64,000 bases of DNA from Peptostreptococcus canis (GCF_014229965.1 NZ_JABGBW010000004.1:1-64000), one strand, 5' to 3'. Positions 41,423 to 51,321 are shown, counted from the first letter of the stretch. Numbers and translations: made by a program. Notes: a model not told the origin generated them from the letters alone.

Positions 41423-42130
41423 CTACTGTTCACCTGATGCACTTCCTACAAATACCATCGTCAACATTATAAATATAAATGCCTGTAAACTTCCTGCAAA
41501 TAAATCAAAATACATATGCAATGGAACCGGTATTAATAACTGGCCAATCGGTATACTGACATTAGGTATCAGGGTTGAAATATAACCTAATAGTTTGTAT
41601 AGTAATGCCATTATTATAGAACCACCCAAAATATTACCAAAGGGACGGAAACTCAGCGAAATCGGTCTTGCTATTTCACCAATTATATTCAACGGTGCCA
41701 TTAAAGGCGTTGGCTCCAAAAGCCCTTTAAAGTATTTCATACCTTGGAACTTAATACCCATAGCATAAATCATGAAAAATGTGATTAATGCCCAGCCTAC
41801 TGTCGTATCCAGGTCAGTAGTCGGGGACCTCAGCCCAAGAAGAGTAACTAAATTCGACGATAAGAAAAACAGGAATATCGTTCCTATATACGACACTATA
41901 CCCGGTACCCTATTGACAAATTTCTTGCCCATTGTTTCAGTAACTAACTTTCTTAGAGAACCGACAGCCATTTCTAAAAATATTTGTCTCTTTGTAGTTG
42001 GAACTTTTTTCAAATCTCTAGTCAAATAAATAGACATGGCTATCAAAAACAGCATTATCAACCACTGAACAATTATCGTCTCGCTAAGCTTAAAGTTACC
42101 GATATACAGGACGTATTTAGCTTGGTACAT
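41423..42130 (-). CDS. atpB: ATP synthase a subunit
   Basis: 235 residues with five to six membrane helices. The conserved Arg helix ARPISLSFRPFGNILGG and the last helices HMYFDLFAGSLQAFIFIMLTM form the ion half-channels facing the c-ring. Normal bacterial a-subunit. GGAGGACTAGTCT precedes the ATG. It follows the AtpI-like gene by 3 bases. Confidence 0.96.
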   Translation of the reverse strand: MYQAKYVLYIGNFKLSETIIVQWLIMLFLIAMSIYLTRDLKKVPTTKRQIFLEMAVGSLRKLVTETMGKKFVNRVPGIVSYIGTIFLFFLSSNLVTLLGLRSPTTDLDTTVGWALITFFMIYAMGIKFQGMKYFKGLLEPTPLMAPLNIIGEIARPISLSFRPFGNILGGSIIMALLYKLLGYISTLIPNVSIPIGQLLIPVPLHMYFDLFAGSLQAFIFIMLTMVFVGSASGEQ

Positions 42131-42133
42131 AGA

Positions 42134-42523
42134 CTAGTCCTCCTTTCTGTGTTTTTTCTTAAACACTAGCTGTTGAGTCTTTATTACTATATTTGTGCTA
42201 ATCAATCCAATAGCTACTGTATATATATTAATATTTTTACTTAACGCAGCGTATATTAGCACTGCGGCATACATGGTTAATCTAATTATGTATCCAAAAG
42301 CAGCTACAAAACCAGCTTTTCTTTTTTCTTTCTCTACTAAAGCCTCTATGTTTCTGGCCAGCAAAAAAAGTGCAATCATCGACACTACACTTCCTGCAAT
42401 AAGACCACCAACAGTATTTACGGAAGCTTTCTTAATTACAAATAGTATCAATATCCCCACTATATTATATATAAATATCCCGGAATATATCTTTTTTATA
42501 TTTTCTAATAATTGCCTATCCAA
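42134..42523 (-). CDS. atpI: ATP synthase subunit I (AtpI-like)
   Basis: About 129 residues with four membrane helices (IFIYNIVGILILFVI, GLIAGSVVSMIALFLLA, IIRLTMYAAVLIYAAL, IYTVAIGLISTNIVIK). In Na+-type synthases AtpI acts as a chaperone for c-ring assembly. I choose the TTG at 42523 (DRQLLENIKKIYSG) because AAGGAAG lies 7 bases upstream and it avoids a long overlap. An in-frame ATG at 42583 would overlap the previous gene by 56 bases. Confidence 0.8.
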   Translation of the reverse strand: MDRQLLENIKKIYSGIFIYNIVGILILFVIKKASVNTVGGLIAGSVVSMIALFLLARNIEALVEKEKRKAGFVAAFGYIIRLTMYAAVLIYAALSKNINIYTVAIGLISTNIVIKTQQLVFKKKHRKED

Positions 42524-42527
42524 TTTT

Positions 42528-42758
42528 TCACTTCCTTTTCTGAATGAAGGATCGAAGAATTCTATATAAACTTGAAAATGCACTTCCTATACCTATTATT
42601 ATAAAAATAATAGAAAATAATGGAGTCGTTCCGATTTTTTTGTCTATAAATATACCTAAAAATCCACATCCAAATATACATATTACCACTATCAATCCTA
42701 GTTGCGTAATCAAAGAAAATGACTTCATTATTTCCATCCATTTTGTTTTCTTCGACAT
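42528..42758 (-). CDS. atpZ: AtpZ/AtpI-family small membrane protein
   Basis: 76 residues with two hydrophobic helices (SLITQLGLIVVICIFGCGFLG and PLFSIIFIIIGIGSAFSSLY) joined by IDKKIGTT, the usual layout of AtpZ proteins at the head of atp operons. It may aid assembly or Mg2+/Ca2+ supply; the role in this organism is not known. AAGGAAGG precedes the ATG. It is the first gene of the atp operon. Confidence 0.82.
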   Translation of the reverse strand: MSKKTKWMEIMKSFSLITQLGLIVVICIFGCGFLGIFIDKKIGTTPLFSIIFIIIGIGSAFSSLYRILRSFIQKRK

Positions 42759-42920
42759 AAACTACCTTCCTTGTCAAATTATACATCGATATTAATATAT
42801 AATACCACATTTTTTATCATATTATTCAAAAATATATAGTAAATTGAACTAAATTCATAATATCAAACAAAATTCATAATATGTTTTAAAATATTTCAAA
42901 TTATTTTTATAAAACAATTT

Positions 42921-42960
42921 AGAGGCTGAGTGTTCAAAAATTCAAACACGCAACCTCATC
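42921..42960 (-). terminator. Terminator after upp
   Basis: On the minus strand GAGGTTGCGTGTT faces AACACTCAGCCTC with one wobble and one mismatch, followed by TAAATTGTTTTAT. It starts within 6 bases of the upp stop. Confidence 0.65.
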
Positions 42961-42964
42961 AATA

Positions 42965-43594
42965 TTATTTAGTGCCAAAAAGTCTATCTCCAGCATCTCC
43001 TAAGCCTGGTACAATATACTTATGTTCATTTAATTTTTCATCTACAGCAGCAACATAAATATCTACTTCCGGATACTTACTGTGTACTTCTTCAATTCCT
43101 TCAGGAGCAGCTACAAGATTTATCATCCTTATATTTTTTGCTCCTTTTTCTTTCAATAATTCTATTGCTGCAGTCGCTGAACCACCAGTAGCCAACATAG
43201 GATCTACTATAAATACTTCTCTCTCACCTATATCCTGAGGCAGCTTGCAATAATACTCAACCGGTAAACATGTTTCCGGATCTCTATATAAACCTATATG
43301 ACCAACCTTTGCAGCCGGAATTAAACTTATAAATCCATCGACCATACCTATACCTGCTCTTAAAATAGGCACTATTGCCAATTTCTTTCCGGTAAGAACT
43401 TTTGCAACAGTTTTTTCAACCGGTGTTTCTATTTCTATGTCTGTTAGAGGCAAATCTTTTGTTACTTCATAACCCATTAACATAGTTATTTCAGTCAACA
43501 ACTCTCTAAAGTCTTTTGATCCTGTCTCCTTTTTTCTCATTAATGTCAACTTATGTTGAATTAAAGGATGATCTGTAATTATTACTTTCTTCAT
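42965..43594 (-). CDS. upp: Uracil phosphoribosyltransferase
   Basis: 209 residues. Converts uracil and PRPP to UMP (pyrimidine salvage). Shows [13 protein letters not shown], the PRPP loop [19 protein letters not shown] and the C-terminal uracil-binding [14 protein letters not shown]. Full length. It lies just upstream of the atp operon on the same strand, as in many Firmicutes. CAGGAGG precedes the ATG. Confidence 0.98.
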   Translation of the reverse strand: MKKVIITDHPLIQHKLTLMRKKETGSKDFRELLTEITMLMGYEVTKDLPLTDIEIETPVEKTVAKVLTGKKLAIVPILRAGIGMVDGFISLIPAAKVGHIGLYRDPETCLPVEYYCKLPQDIGEREVFIVDPMLATGGSATAAIELLKEKGAKNIRMINLVAAPEGIEEVHSKYPEVDIYVAAVDEKLNEHKYIVPGLGDAGDRLFGTK

Positions 43595-43655
43595 TTTGTC
43601 CTCCTGTATTCTTATCTTTTTATAAAATTATCATCTTTAGTATTATAAAACTTTT

Positions 43656-44108
43656 TTATCTATTATTCAATAGCTTTTCTATTTCCATTATTTTATCGAC
43701 TCTCTTCTGATGTCTACCACCTTCAAAAGAAGAATTTAAATAAGCATCTACTATATCCAGCCCAAGACCGATACCGGTAACCCTTTCACCGAGTGCTATC
43801 ATATTCGCATCATTATGTGCTTTTGTCATTCTGGCTGAAAAAGTATCACCTACTGTTGCGCATCGAATCCCTTTTACCTTATTAGCGGCTATTCCTATTC
43901 CTATTCCTGTGCCACACACTAAAATTCCACAATCTGCATCTTTTTGTGCAACCGCCGTTGCAGCCTTAAACGCATAATCAGGATAGTCCACAGAATCCGT
44001 TGTGTCAGTTCCAAAATCAACAACTTCATAATTATTTTTTTCAAGGTGTTTTTTTATAGCTTCTTTCAAATTAATACCACCATGATCACAAGCCAATGCT
44101 ATTTTCAT
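43656..44108 (-). CDS. rpiB: Ribose 5-phosphate isomerase B
   Basis: About 150 residues, MKIALACDHGGINLKEAIKK with the RpiB/LacAB fold. CGTGIGIGIAANKVKGIRCA holds the catalytic Cys region and HNDANMIALGERV the phosphate-binding part. Interconverts ribose 5-phosphate and ribulose 5-phosphate. The ATG at 44108 is 6 bases after GGAGG; the in-frame ATG at 44114 directly abuts GGAGG and is unlikely. Confidence 0.96.
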   Translation of the reverse strand: MKIALACDHGGINLKEAIKKHLEKNNYEVVDFGTDTTDSVDYPDYAFKAATAVAQKDADCGILVCGTGIGIGIAANKVKGIRCATVGDTFSARMTKAHNDANMIALGERVTGIGLGLDIVDAYLNSSFEGGRHQKRVDKIMEIEKLLNNR

Positions 44109-44159
44109 AATCATCCTCCAAATATATTAATATTTTCATCTTAATCAATAAAGTATTCA

Positions 44160-45227
44160 CTAATCCGCCAAGATAATTTTATATCCCGCAGACTTTTTTA
44201 ATCTGTTCATTATGGCTACTCCTACTCCTACTTCTTCAAAACTTTCAGAATAGGCAATATCTATATTATCTTTATCAAGCTCTATCAAAACATCAAATAA
44301 GTTTCTTGCCACATCCTCATAGGTTTCTCCCAACCCATAAACAATTGCATTATAAAGAGGCTTGTTTTTATTTAAGCATAGTACGGCAGACTTTAATCCT
44401 TTCTTGGAATTATCGTTTACAAGACTATTTATCTTATCAGCCACTTTTTTAGTTCCTGCACCTGTTTTATCATCGGAATTTACTATAAATATATCCGCAT
44501 TTGGAGAATAGTGTTTATATTTCATACCAGGTGCTTTGGCATTTATATTATCATCTTTATTCAATATGGAAGGATCAATTTCCACATTGCCCAAAACATC
44601 CCTCAACATTTCCAATGTTATTGAACCCGGTCTCAATACAAGGGGAGTATCCCCCGACAAATCTATAATTGTAGACTCAACCCCAAAATTGCATGCACCA
44701 CCTATTAATATACCATCCACTCTTCCATCCATATCAGATATAATATGTTCCGCCTTTGTCGGAGAGGGCCTTCCCGATATATTTGCAGAAGGAGCCGCTA
44801 TAGGAACCCCTGCAGAACTTATAAGCTTTCTTGCCACTTTATCCGACGGCATTCTAATTGCCACGGTATCCAGACCTCCACTCGTTCTGTCCGGAATTAT
44901 AGGCTTCTTCTTAAATATGATAGTAAGCGGTCCGGGCCAAAATTTTTCCATAAGAAGTTTTGCCCTATCTTCTACAAACTCCACTATATCATACACTTGC
45001 GATATCTCCGACACATGAACTAAAAGGGGATTATCACTCGGTCTTCCCTTCGCAGTATATATTTTTGATGCCGCATCTTCATTGAGTGCATTCGCTCCCA
45101 AACCATATACGGTTTCCGTCGGAAAAATAACCGTCTTGCCATCAGAAAGCATTTTTCCAAATTCATCTATTATTTTATAATCAATATTATCCGGATCTAT
45201 AGTCTTTACTATAGTTTTCATACTCAT
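44160..45227 (-). CDS. Threonylcarbamoyl-AMP synthase, Sua5/YwlC type
   Basis: About 355 residues. The YrdC domain (KTVIFPTETVYGLGANAL, KGRPSDNPLLVHV, SAGVPIAAPSANISGRPSPT) makes threonylcarbamoyl-adenylate for the t6A37 tRNA modification. A C-terminal Sua5 domain follows the linker GMKYKHYSPNADIFIV. Length fits two-domain Sua5. It overlaps or touches the prfA stop. The exact start is unclear: ATGs at 45242, 45227 and 45221 are all in frame and none has a strong ribosome site. Confidence 0.93.
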   Translation of the reverse strand: MSMKTIVKTIDPDNIDYKIIDEFGKMLSDGKTVIFPTETVYGLGANALNEDAASKIYTAKGRPSDNPLLVHVSEISQVYDIVEFVEDRAKLLMEKFWPGPLTIIFKKKPIIPDRTSGGLDTVAIRMPSDKVARKLISSAGVPIAAPSANISGRPSPTKAEHIISDMDGRVDGILIGGACNFGVESTIIDLSGDTPLVLRPGSITLEMLRDVLGNVEIDPSILNKDDNINAKAPGMKYKHYSPNADIFIVNSDDKTGAGTKKVADKINSLVNDNSKKGLKSAVLCLNKNKPLYNAIVYGLGETYEDVARNLFDVLIELDKDNIDIAYSESFEEVGVGVAIMNRLKKSAGYKIILAD

Positions 45228-45234
45228 CAACTCT

Positions 45235-46305
45235 TTACTCATTAATTGCAGACATTTTCTCTGTCTGATCAACAGTGATTAACGAATCTATCATCTCATC
45301 CAAATCACCATCTATAAAAGAATCCAGCTTATATAGTGTCAGGTTTATTCTATGATCACTTACCCTACCTTGAGGAAAATTATAAGTTCTGATTCTCTCG
45401 GATCTATCTCCGGTACCTACCTGACTCTTTCTTTCAGCGGCAATATCTTTTTGCTGTTCCGCCAATGCCTTGTCATAAAGTCTCGCTTTCAATACCTTCA
45501 TAGCCTTTTCTTTATTCTTTAACTGGGATTTTTCATCCTGACATGAAACGACCTCTCCCGTAGGTATATGAGTAAGTCTCACGGCCGAATCCGTTGTATT
45601 TACACACTGTCCGCCATTCCCGGAAGCCCTGAACACATCCACCCTAATATCTTCGGGATTAATATCTATTTCCACATCTTCTACTTCCGGAAGCACTGCG
45701 ACTGTCGAAGTGGAAGTATGAATTCTACCTCCCGATTCTGTAGTAGGTATTCTCTGAACTCTATGAACACCTGATTCATACTTAAGTCTTGAATAGGCTC
45801 CTTTTCCCTTTATCATAAAAGAAACTTCCTTAAATCCACCTACACCCGTTTCATTTGAAGTCAATAAGGATGTTTTCCACCCTCTTCTTTCGGCATATCT
45901 ACTATACATTCTAAATAAATCGCCTGCAAATAGAGCAGCTTCATCTCCACCTGCTCCTCCTCTTATTTCAACTATTACATTTTTTTCATCATTAGGATCT
46001 TTTGGCACAAGAAGGATCTTTAATTCATTTTCTATCGCCTCAAGATTACCTTCAGCCTCCGATAGTTCCATCTTCGCAAGCTCTCTTAACTCTTCATCAC
46101 TTTCCTCTTCAAGAATCTGTTTAGACTCCGATATAGTTTCACTTACAGCTCTATACTCCCTGTATTTCATAACGATTGGTTCCAATTCCGAAGTTTCCTT
46201 CATTAGCTTTTGCCAAGTAGGTTGATCATTTATTATTTCGGGATCTGCCACCTTTTCGCTAAGTTCTGTATATTTATCTTCCAAAACTTTTAGTTTATTT
46301 AGCAT
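45235..46305 (-). CDS. prfA: Peptide chain release factor 1
   Basis: 356 residues. Reads UAA and UAG stop codons; the GGQ loop is [21 protein letters not shown] and the codon-recognition region around [19 protein letters not shown] is present. Full length. Its usual partner prmC (which methylates this GGQ Gln) is not adjacent but lies on the other strand at 47795. AGAAAGGAAAG precedes the ATG. Confidence 0.98.
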   Translation of the reverse strand: MLNKLKVLEDKYTELSEKVADPEIINDQPTWQKLMKETSELEPIVMKYREYRAVSETISESKQILEEESDEELRELAKMELSEAEGNLEAIENELKILLVPKDPNDEKNVIVEIRGGAGGDEAALFAGDLFRMYSRYAERRGWKTSLLTSNETGVGGFKEVSFMIKGKGAYSRLKYESGVHRVQRIPTTESGGRIHTSTSTVAVLPEVEDVEIDINPEDIRVDVFRASGNGGQCVNTTDSAVRLTHIPTGEVVSCQDEKSQLKNKEKAMKVLKARLYDKALAEQQKDIAAERKSQVGTGDRSERIRTYNFPQGRVSDHRINLTLYKLDSFIDGDLDEMIDSLITVDQTEKMSAINE

Positions 46306-46533
46306 TTCAAACTTTCCTTTCTAAATTATTACATATTACATAAATTATTAAATATATATAAAACATTATTAAAAAATCAATTTTTTTATTGTAAATAAAT
46401 ATCAATTTTTTATCAGTAGTATGACTCTTTATATGTATTCACCCAATATCGTATTATATCACAAAAAAAACACCTTTAAAAGATTTTATATGGAAAAGCG
46501 ATATATTTGAAGAGTATTTAGATAGTTTATTTT
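46306..46533. other. Intergenic region without visible genes
   Basis: AT-rich gap between prfA and azlD, both minus strand. It should contain the prfA promoter, but no box pair stands out from the AT background. Confidence 0.4.
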
Positions 46534-46863
46534 TTAAGAAAAAAAGTGTAATACAATATAAATTATAACCCCACCGGAAATGACTGAAAGACCGATATTT
46601 TTAAACTTAACAGAAATTATTATAACCAATAAAAGTGGAATTAATTTTATATTATCCGGTGATAAAAATATATTCCCCTCTTTAAAAAATACATCTTTTA
46701 TTACCAAAGCGGTAAATACTCCAAGCGGTATGTATTTTATGAATCTTTCAAATTCTTTTGATGTTCCTTTTTCACCTAGTAGTGCGAATGGTGTATACCT
46801 CATTGCAAACATAGCTATAAAAGATACAAATATTATTCCTAATTTCAATACTGTACTACTCAT
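46534..46863 (-). CDS. azlD: AzlD-family branched-chain amino acid export subunit
   Basis: 109 residues with four hydrophobic segments (VLKLGIIFVSFIAMFAMRYTP, YIPLGVFTALVIKD, LIPLLLVIIISVKFK, VISGGVIIYIVLHFF), the small AzlD partner. With AzlC it forms a branched-chain amino acid exporter. The ATG at 46863 overlaps the azlC stop by 8 bases; GAGG of the azlC end serves as ribosome site. A TTG two codons earlier is also in frame but badly spaced. Confidence 0.88.
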   Translation of the reverse strand: MSSTVLKLGIIFVSFIAMFAMRYTPFALLGEKGTSKEFERFIKYIPLGVFTALVIKDVFFKEGNIFLSPDNIKLIPLLLVIIISVKFKNIGLSVISGGVIIYIVLHFFS

Positions 46864-47563
46864 CTTCAATAACCTCGTCTTTATTCATTTTTTTGTCCAA
46901 AAAATAGCCTATTGTAGTGACAGTCATAGCTATCACTATCAAATCCAATCCTCCCTGGTATACACTAAGCAGTAGGAAAGATACAATTATCGATACTAAT
47001 AACATTATAAAATCCAGTTTATTTCTCATTTGTAGTGTTATTAGTACAACAAACATACTGGACATCATAAAAAAACCTAAATCAAGTGGTATATCTACTA
47101 CTTGTCCAAAAAATCCCCCCAATCCGTTTCCTATCAATCCATAAATACATCCAAAAATGTTCACATATAAAGCCAGTTCTCCATCCCAATCTTTATCTTT
47201 TTCATACATGATTTTATTTATAGCAAATGTCTCATCTGTCACATACTGGGCAAATAAAACTTTTTTCCATCCCTTTATATCCCTGGTGTCATTTACTAAG
47301 GATGAACTATACATAATGTTTCTCAAATTTGTAATTATAATTGTTGCAGTCAAATAGAGTGAAATTTGAGGGTATATCCCCGCAGATAGCATATTTGCAG
47401 ATATAAATACAGCACTTCCGGAAAAAACCAGAGTTGACATCAACAATATTTCAACCAGATTGAATCCACTCTTTTGTATTATTGCCCCTCCCATAAATCC
47501 CAGCGAAATATACCCAAAAGCTATTGGAAGAGACACAAAAAAAGCCTTCTTAATTTTATTCAT
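46856..47563 (-). CDS. azlC: AzlC-family branched-chain amino acid export permease
   Basis: 235 residues, with about six membrane helices and the family blocks FVSLPIAFGYISLGFMGGAI and LFAQYVTDETFAIN. It exports branched-chain amino acids or analogues together with AzlD. No regulator is next to it. GCGAGGTAAAA precedes the ATG. Confidence 0.9.
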   Translation of the reverse strand: MNKIKKAFFVSLPIAFGYISLGFMGGAIIQKSGFNLVEILLMSTLVFSGSAVFISANMLSAGIYPQISLYLTATIIITNLRNIMYSSSLVNDTRDIKGWKKVLFAQYVTDETFAINKIMYEKDKDWDGELALYVNIFGCIYGLIGNGLGGFFGQVVDIPLDLGFFMMSSMFVVLITLQMRNKLDFIMLLVSIIVSFLLLSVYQGGLDLIVIAMTVTTIGYFLDKKMNKDEVIEDE

Positions 47564-47794
47564 TTTTACCTCGCAAAAACCATATCAATATTTACTTTTA
47601 TTTAATCTAAAGATACTATAATTTTAACATATAAAATTATTTATTTAAATATAACTAAATATATTTATATATTAAATTTTTCATTTTTATATGTTAAAAT
47701 ATATATTATAGTTAGATATTAGAACTACTTATGTTTTGTTTTTCCAATATCAAATTTTAAGCAAGTTCGAACATAGGGTAGAAAGGTAAATCAA

Positions 47795-48694
47795 ATGTTA
47801 TTGCGAAATTTAATAATAGAATATACTGATAGACTGAAATATATCAGCTCTACGGCAAGGCTTGATGTAGAAATAATGATTTCAGAGGTATTAAAATATG
47901 ATGATAAAGTACAACTTATTATGGATTATAATAGGGAGATTAAAAAAAGTGAAATAGAATCCTTTGAAGCTCTTTTTGAGAAAAGGCTAAATAATATGCC
48001 AATCGCATATATTACAAATAAAAAAGAATTTATGGGGCTTACTTTCTATGTTGATGAAAATGTTCTTATTCCAAGACCGGATACGGAGGTTATTGCAGAA
48101 GAATTTATAAGTAAAATTAAAAAACTTCTCTTAAATAGGGATTGTGAAATTATAGCTTTAGATATGTGTGTAGGTTCGGGAGCGATTTTGCTTAGTTGTG
48201 CACGTATACTGAAGGATGAACTGGATAAAAATACATTCGAACGGATAAAATTTATAGGTGTTGATATATCGCCAAAAGCACTTAATATAACTAAAATGAA
48301 TATGCAAAACTTTCAACTGGATAATATTATGTTGGTTGAGTCTAATTTATTTGGCTCCAATGTTTTAGATTGTTTTAAATCAAATATAGATATAATAGTT
48401 TCTAATCCTCCGTATATTGAAAATAGTGTTATAAAAACACTCGAACCGGATGTACGTGACTATGAACCAATTATAGCATTGTCCGGAGGGGATTCCGGGA
48501 TGGATTTTTATAATTCAATAATAGAAAGTTCCGTTAATTATTTAAAAAATGGGGGTCTTTTAATATTCGAAGCCGGACATAATCAAGCGGAAAAAATAGA
48601 GTCAAAAATGAAATCTTGTAATTTTCATGATATTTATACAAAAAAAGACATACAAAACTTTGACAGACTTGTATGTGGTAAATTTAAAGTTTAA
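47795..48694 (+). CDS. prmC: Release-factor glutamine methyltransferase
   Basis: 299 residues. N-terminal helical domain with NNMPIAYITNKKEFMGLTF, then the AdoMet fold (ALDMCVGSGAILLSCA) and the NPPY motif (DIIVSNPPYIEN) that binds the target Gln. It methylates the GGQ glutamine of RF1/RF2. It is slightly longer than the usual ~280 residues. AAAGGTAAATCAA precedes the ATG. It is first of a two-gene plus-strand unit. Confidence 0.92.
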   Translation: MLLRNLIIEYTDRLKYISSTARLDVEIMISEVLKYDDKVQLIMDYNREIKKSEIESFEALFEKRLNNMPIAYITNKKEFMGLTFYVDENVLIPRPDTEVIAEEFISKIKKLLLNRDCEIIALDMCVGSGAILLSCARILKDELDKNTFERIKFIGVDISPKALNITKMNMQNFQLDNIMLVESNLFGSNVLDCFKSNIDIIVSNPPYIENSVIKTLEPDVRDYEPIIALSGGDSGMDFYNSIIESSVNYLKNGGLLIFEAGHNQAEKIESKMKSCNFHDIYTKKDIQNFDRLVCGKFKV

Positions 48695-48711
48695 GTAAAG
48701 AAGGGAGTTAT

Positions 48712-49611
48712 ATGAGTAGTTTTATTAGTTCAGATGGAAAAAAAATATTTTATAAAGAATGGAACCAGGTGAAAAATCCCAAGGCAATTGTTCATATAGT
48801 TCATGGAATGGCTGAACATATAGAAAGGTATGATCATTTTGCAAATTTTTTAAATTCTAACGATATCCTGGTATATGGTTTTAATACCAGAGGTCATGGC
48901 AAAACGGGTCAGAATGACGGAAAATTAGGTCACTTCGAAAAAGACGGTTGGAACAAGATTATGGTAGATATTTATAATCTTATGAAAATGCAAACGGAAA
49001 AATATCCCAATATTCCATTATTCATACTGGGCCATAGTATGGGTTCGTTTTTGACAAGAAATTTTGTGCATAAATTCCATCCCAAACTGTCGGGTGTAAT
49101 TTTAATAGGTACAGGTTCTGCCGATGAACATATAGTTTATAATTTTACCAGAAAAGTTGCCAATATGAAAAAACAGGAAGATTTAGCATACTTTATTCAT
49201 AAAACAGCATTTAAAAACTATAACAATCATATTGAAAATCCAAAAACAACTTATGACTGGTTATGCTCGGATAATAACGTTGTAAAAAACTACATTGAGG
49301 ATCCTTTATGTGGATTTTGGGTTACAAATGGATTTTACTCTGAAATTATGAGTGGTTTTTTACAATTGTCAAAGTATGAAAGAAATATAAAATTGGATAA
49401 AAAACTGCCTATTATATTATTGGCTGGAAAAGATGATCCCGTTGGAAAACTTGGAAAGTATGTAAAAAATGTGTATGAAAAATATAGGAAACAAGGAATG
49501 TCAGAAATTGATATTATTCTTTATGAAAATATGAGGCATGAAATATTGAATGAAATAAATAAAGAACAGGTATATAATGATATTTTAAAGTTTATAAACA
49601 AAAACATATAG
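48712..49611 (+). CDS. Alpha/beta hydrolase, monoacylglycerol-lipase-like
   Basis: 299 residues. IVHIVHGMAEHIERYDHFAN and the nucleophile elbow FILGHSMGSFLTR give the catalytic Ser. A later Asp in LAGKDDPVG and His in YENMRHEILNE complete the triad, and RGHG lies before a lid. Such serine hydrolases cleave monoglycerides or lysophospholipids; there is no signal peptide, so it acts in the cytoplasm or at the membrane surface. It lies 17 bases after prmC. Confidence 0.88.
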   Translation: MSSFISSDGKKIFYKEWNQVKNPKAIVHIVHGMAEHIERYDHFANFLNSNDILVYGFNTRGHGKTGQNDGKLGHFEKDGWNKIMVDIYNLMKMQTEKYPNIPLFILGHSMGSFLTRNFVHKFHPKLSGVILIGTGSADEHIVYNFTRKVANMKKQEDLAYFIHKTAFKNYNNHIENPKTTYDWLCSDNNVVKNYIEDPLCGFWVTNGFYSEIMSGFLQLSKYERNIKLDKKLPIILLAGKDDPVGKLGKYVKNVYEKYRKQGMSEIDIILYENMRHEILNEINKEQVYNDILKFINKNI

Positions 49612-49631
49612 GCACTTAAATCTATTTTAAA

Positions 49632-49678
49632 AAGGAAGATTAGTTGAAACGTAAATCGAACTAATCTTCCTTATTTTT
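49632..49678. terminator. Bidirectional terminator between convergent genes
   Basis: AAGGAAGATTAGTT (49632-49646) pairs with AACTAATCTTCCTT (49659-49672). T-runs follow on both strands (TTATTTTT on plus, TTTTTAAAAT on minus), so it closes both the hydrolase unit and the HAD gene. Confidence 0.9.
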
Positions 49679-49701
49679 ATATAACAGTTCTTCGCAGACT
49701 T

Positions 49702-50412
49702 TTAAAGTAAGAAGTCTAAATCCAAATTTTCAATATTATCGACTACAGTTTGGGCACCATCCGGCAAAAAATCATTTTTACTTATAAATACGCCTTTGCA
49801 TCCGGAGTTTTTGGCAAACATCATATCGCCAACCGAATCTCCAATCATTATTATATCTTTAGCCGGAATTTTCCATCTTTTATATACCAAGTTCATTGTA
49901 TCTGATGATGGTTTTGGATTTTCAACTAAATCCGCAGAAAAAATATCGTCCACTAAATGACTTATTCCTAACTTATCTATACAAAAAACCGCAGAATCGT
50001 ATTCATCTGAAGTTGCTATTCCTATATTATATCCGATTTCTTTGAGTTTTTTAAATATTTCAATCAATTTGTCTGTGGTGGGAACAACTTCACCACACCC
50101 GCAAAATTTTATGAAGCTTTTTTCCATAAAGTCGATTACTTCTTTATCTAAATTGTATCCGTTTTTCTTCATTACATTATGCCATACTACAGAAATTTCA
50201 TAATTCGTTCCGGCAATTATAAGCCCCTCGTCTATTATTTCCCCTTTATCATCCACTCCTATTTCCTTCATCATTTCCCTGTGAATGTTTTCATCGGTAA
50301 TTCCTATTAATTCCTTTAATACATACTCTGCTACTTGAGATGATAAACTTACCCAGTAACTTGCCACGTCCATTATAGTTCCATCCTTATCAAATAAAAT
50401 CCCCTTTTTCAT
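49702..50412 (-). CDS. HAD-family phosphatase
   Basis: About 236 residues. Motif I is LFDKDGTIMD (nucleophile Asp and acid Asp). Motif II is the Thr/Ser in GIATSDE, motif III the Lys in ENPKPSSD, and motif IV IMIGDSVGDMMFA. A helical C1 cap lies between. Phosphoglycolate-phosphatase/pyrophosphatase-like; the substrate cannot be told. The ATG at 50412 has GAGGTG 6 bases upstream; an in-frame GTG at 50421 is part of that site. Confidence 0.88.
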   Translation of the reverse strand: MKKGILFDKDGTIMDVASYWVSLSSQVAEYVLKELIGITDENIHREMMKEIGVDDKGEIIDEGLIIAGTNYEISVVWHNVMKKNGYNLDKEVIDFMEKSFIKFCGCGEVVPTTDKLIEIFKKLKEIGYNIGIATSDEYDSAVFCIDKLGISHLVDDIFSADLVENPKPSSDTMNLVYKRWKIPAKDIIMIGDSVGDMMFAKNSGCKGVFISKNDFLPDGAQTVVDNIENLDLDFLL

Positions 50413-50421
50413 ACTTTTCAC

Positions 50422-50728
50422 CTCAAAATCAAATTTTTTAGACTTACTTTTAAATCTTATATATCTATTTTAATAATTATAGTACCAAATTTAACTATAA
50501 AATCAAAAATTCATTATCAGTTCCGGGTTTAGAATATAAAATACATAGAAATAAAACTAAAGAAAAAACATAATGAATTAGCTTAATTTTAACACAGATA
50601 TAATTTTTTTTGAACACTCATATTTTTTCGGAAAAAATACTATACATACTCAAACACAAATTATTAAATATACTTTCTTATTGAATCATAAATGGAAGAT
50701 AAAGTGGAAATAAAGTAGGGGATATATA
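50422..50728. other. Intergenic region between divergent genes
   Basis: AT-rich control region between the minus-strand HAD gene and the plus-strand thiW. No gene seen. The thiW promoter starts at 50729. Confidence 0.4.
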
Positions 50729-50756
50729 TTGAAATCCAATAAAAATATGTTACAAT
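50729..50756 (+). promoter_or_regulatory. Sigma-A promoter of thiW
   Basis: TTGAAA (50729-50734) and TACAAT (50751-50756) with 16 bases between, about 50 bases before the ATG. A small hairpin (GAGCT facing AGCTC, near 50768-50785) lies in the leader. I looked for a TPP riboswitch here and did not find the conserved elements. Confidence 0.6.
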
Positions 50757-50807
50757 TATTTCGTAGGAGCTTGATAAATAGCTCAATATCTTAAAAGGAG
50801 AAAAATT

Positions 50808-51314
50808 ATGAAGGAAACAATATCAGTAAAAAAGGTCGTTTTCAGTGGCATCCTGATAGCAATAAGCGTAATCTTTTCATTTTTCTACATTCCGGTAGGT
50901 GTGGCAAAATGTTTCCCAATACAACATATGATAAATGTTATAGCAGCAGTAATGTTGGGTCCCGCATGGAGTGTTGGTTGTGCTTTTGTAACTTCGGTGA
51001 TTAGAGTTTCAACCGGAACCGGAACTCTTCTGGCATTTCCAGGAAGTATGTGTGGAGCACTTTTAGCCGGATTGGCATATAAATATATGAAAAATATTTT
51101 TTCGGCTATGATTGGAGAAATATTGGGAACCGGATTATTAGGCTCTTTATTGGCATATCCGGTCGCCGTTATATTACTTGGAAAAGAAGTGGCTATATTT
51201 GCATTTCTAATACCTTTTCTTATCAGCACATTAGGCGGGTCAATTTTGGCTGGAATAATACTAAAAACTATGGATAAAACCATAAAAATCGATAATTTAA
51301 AAGACAAGTTTTAA
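50808..51314 (+). CDS. thiW: ThiW-family ECF substrate-binding component
   Basis: 168 residues with five or six membrane helices. GVAKCFPIQHMINVIAAVMLGP and TSVIRVSTGTGTLLAFPGSM, then GALLAGLAY, are typical of ThiW, predicted to take up a thiazole precursor of thiamine via the shared ECF module. AAAAGGAG precedes the ATG. It is a single gene with its own promoter and terminator. Confidence 0.9.
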   Translation: MKETISVKKVVFSGILIAISVIFSFFYIPVGVAKCFPIQHMINVIAAVMLGPAWSVGCAFVTSVIRVSTGTGTLLAFPGSMCGALLAGLAYKYMKNIFSAMIGEILGTGLLGSLLAYPVAVILLGKEVAIFAFLIPFLISTLGGSILAGIILKTMDKTIKIDNLKDKF

Positions 51315-51321
51315 GTAAAAA

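Noticed and set aside
50757-50807. TPP riboswitch before thiW
   Set aside because: The short leader lacks the conserved thi-box elements and has room only for a small hairpin.
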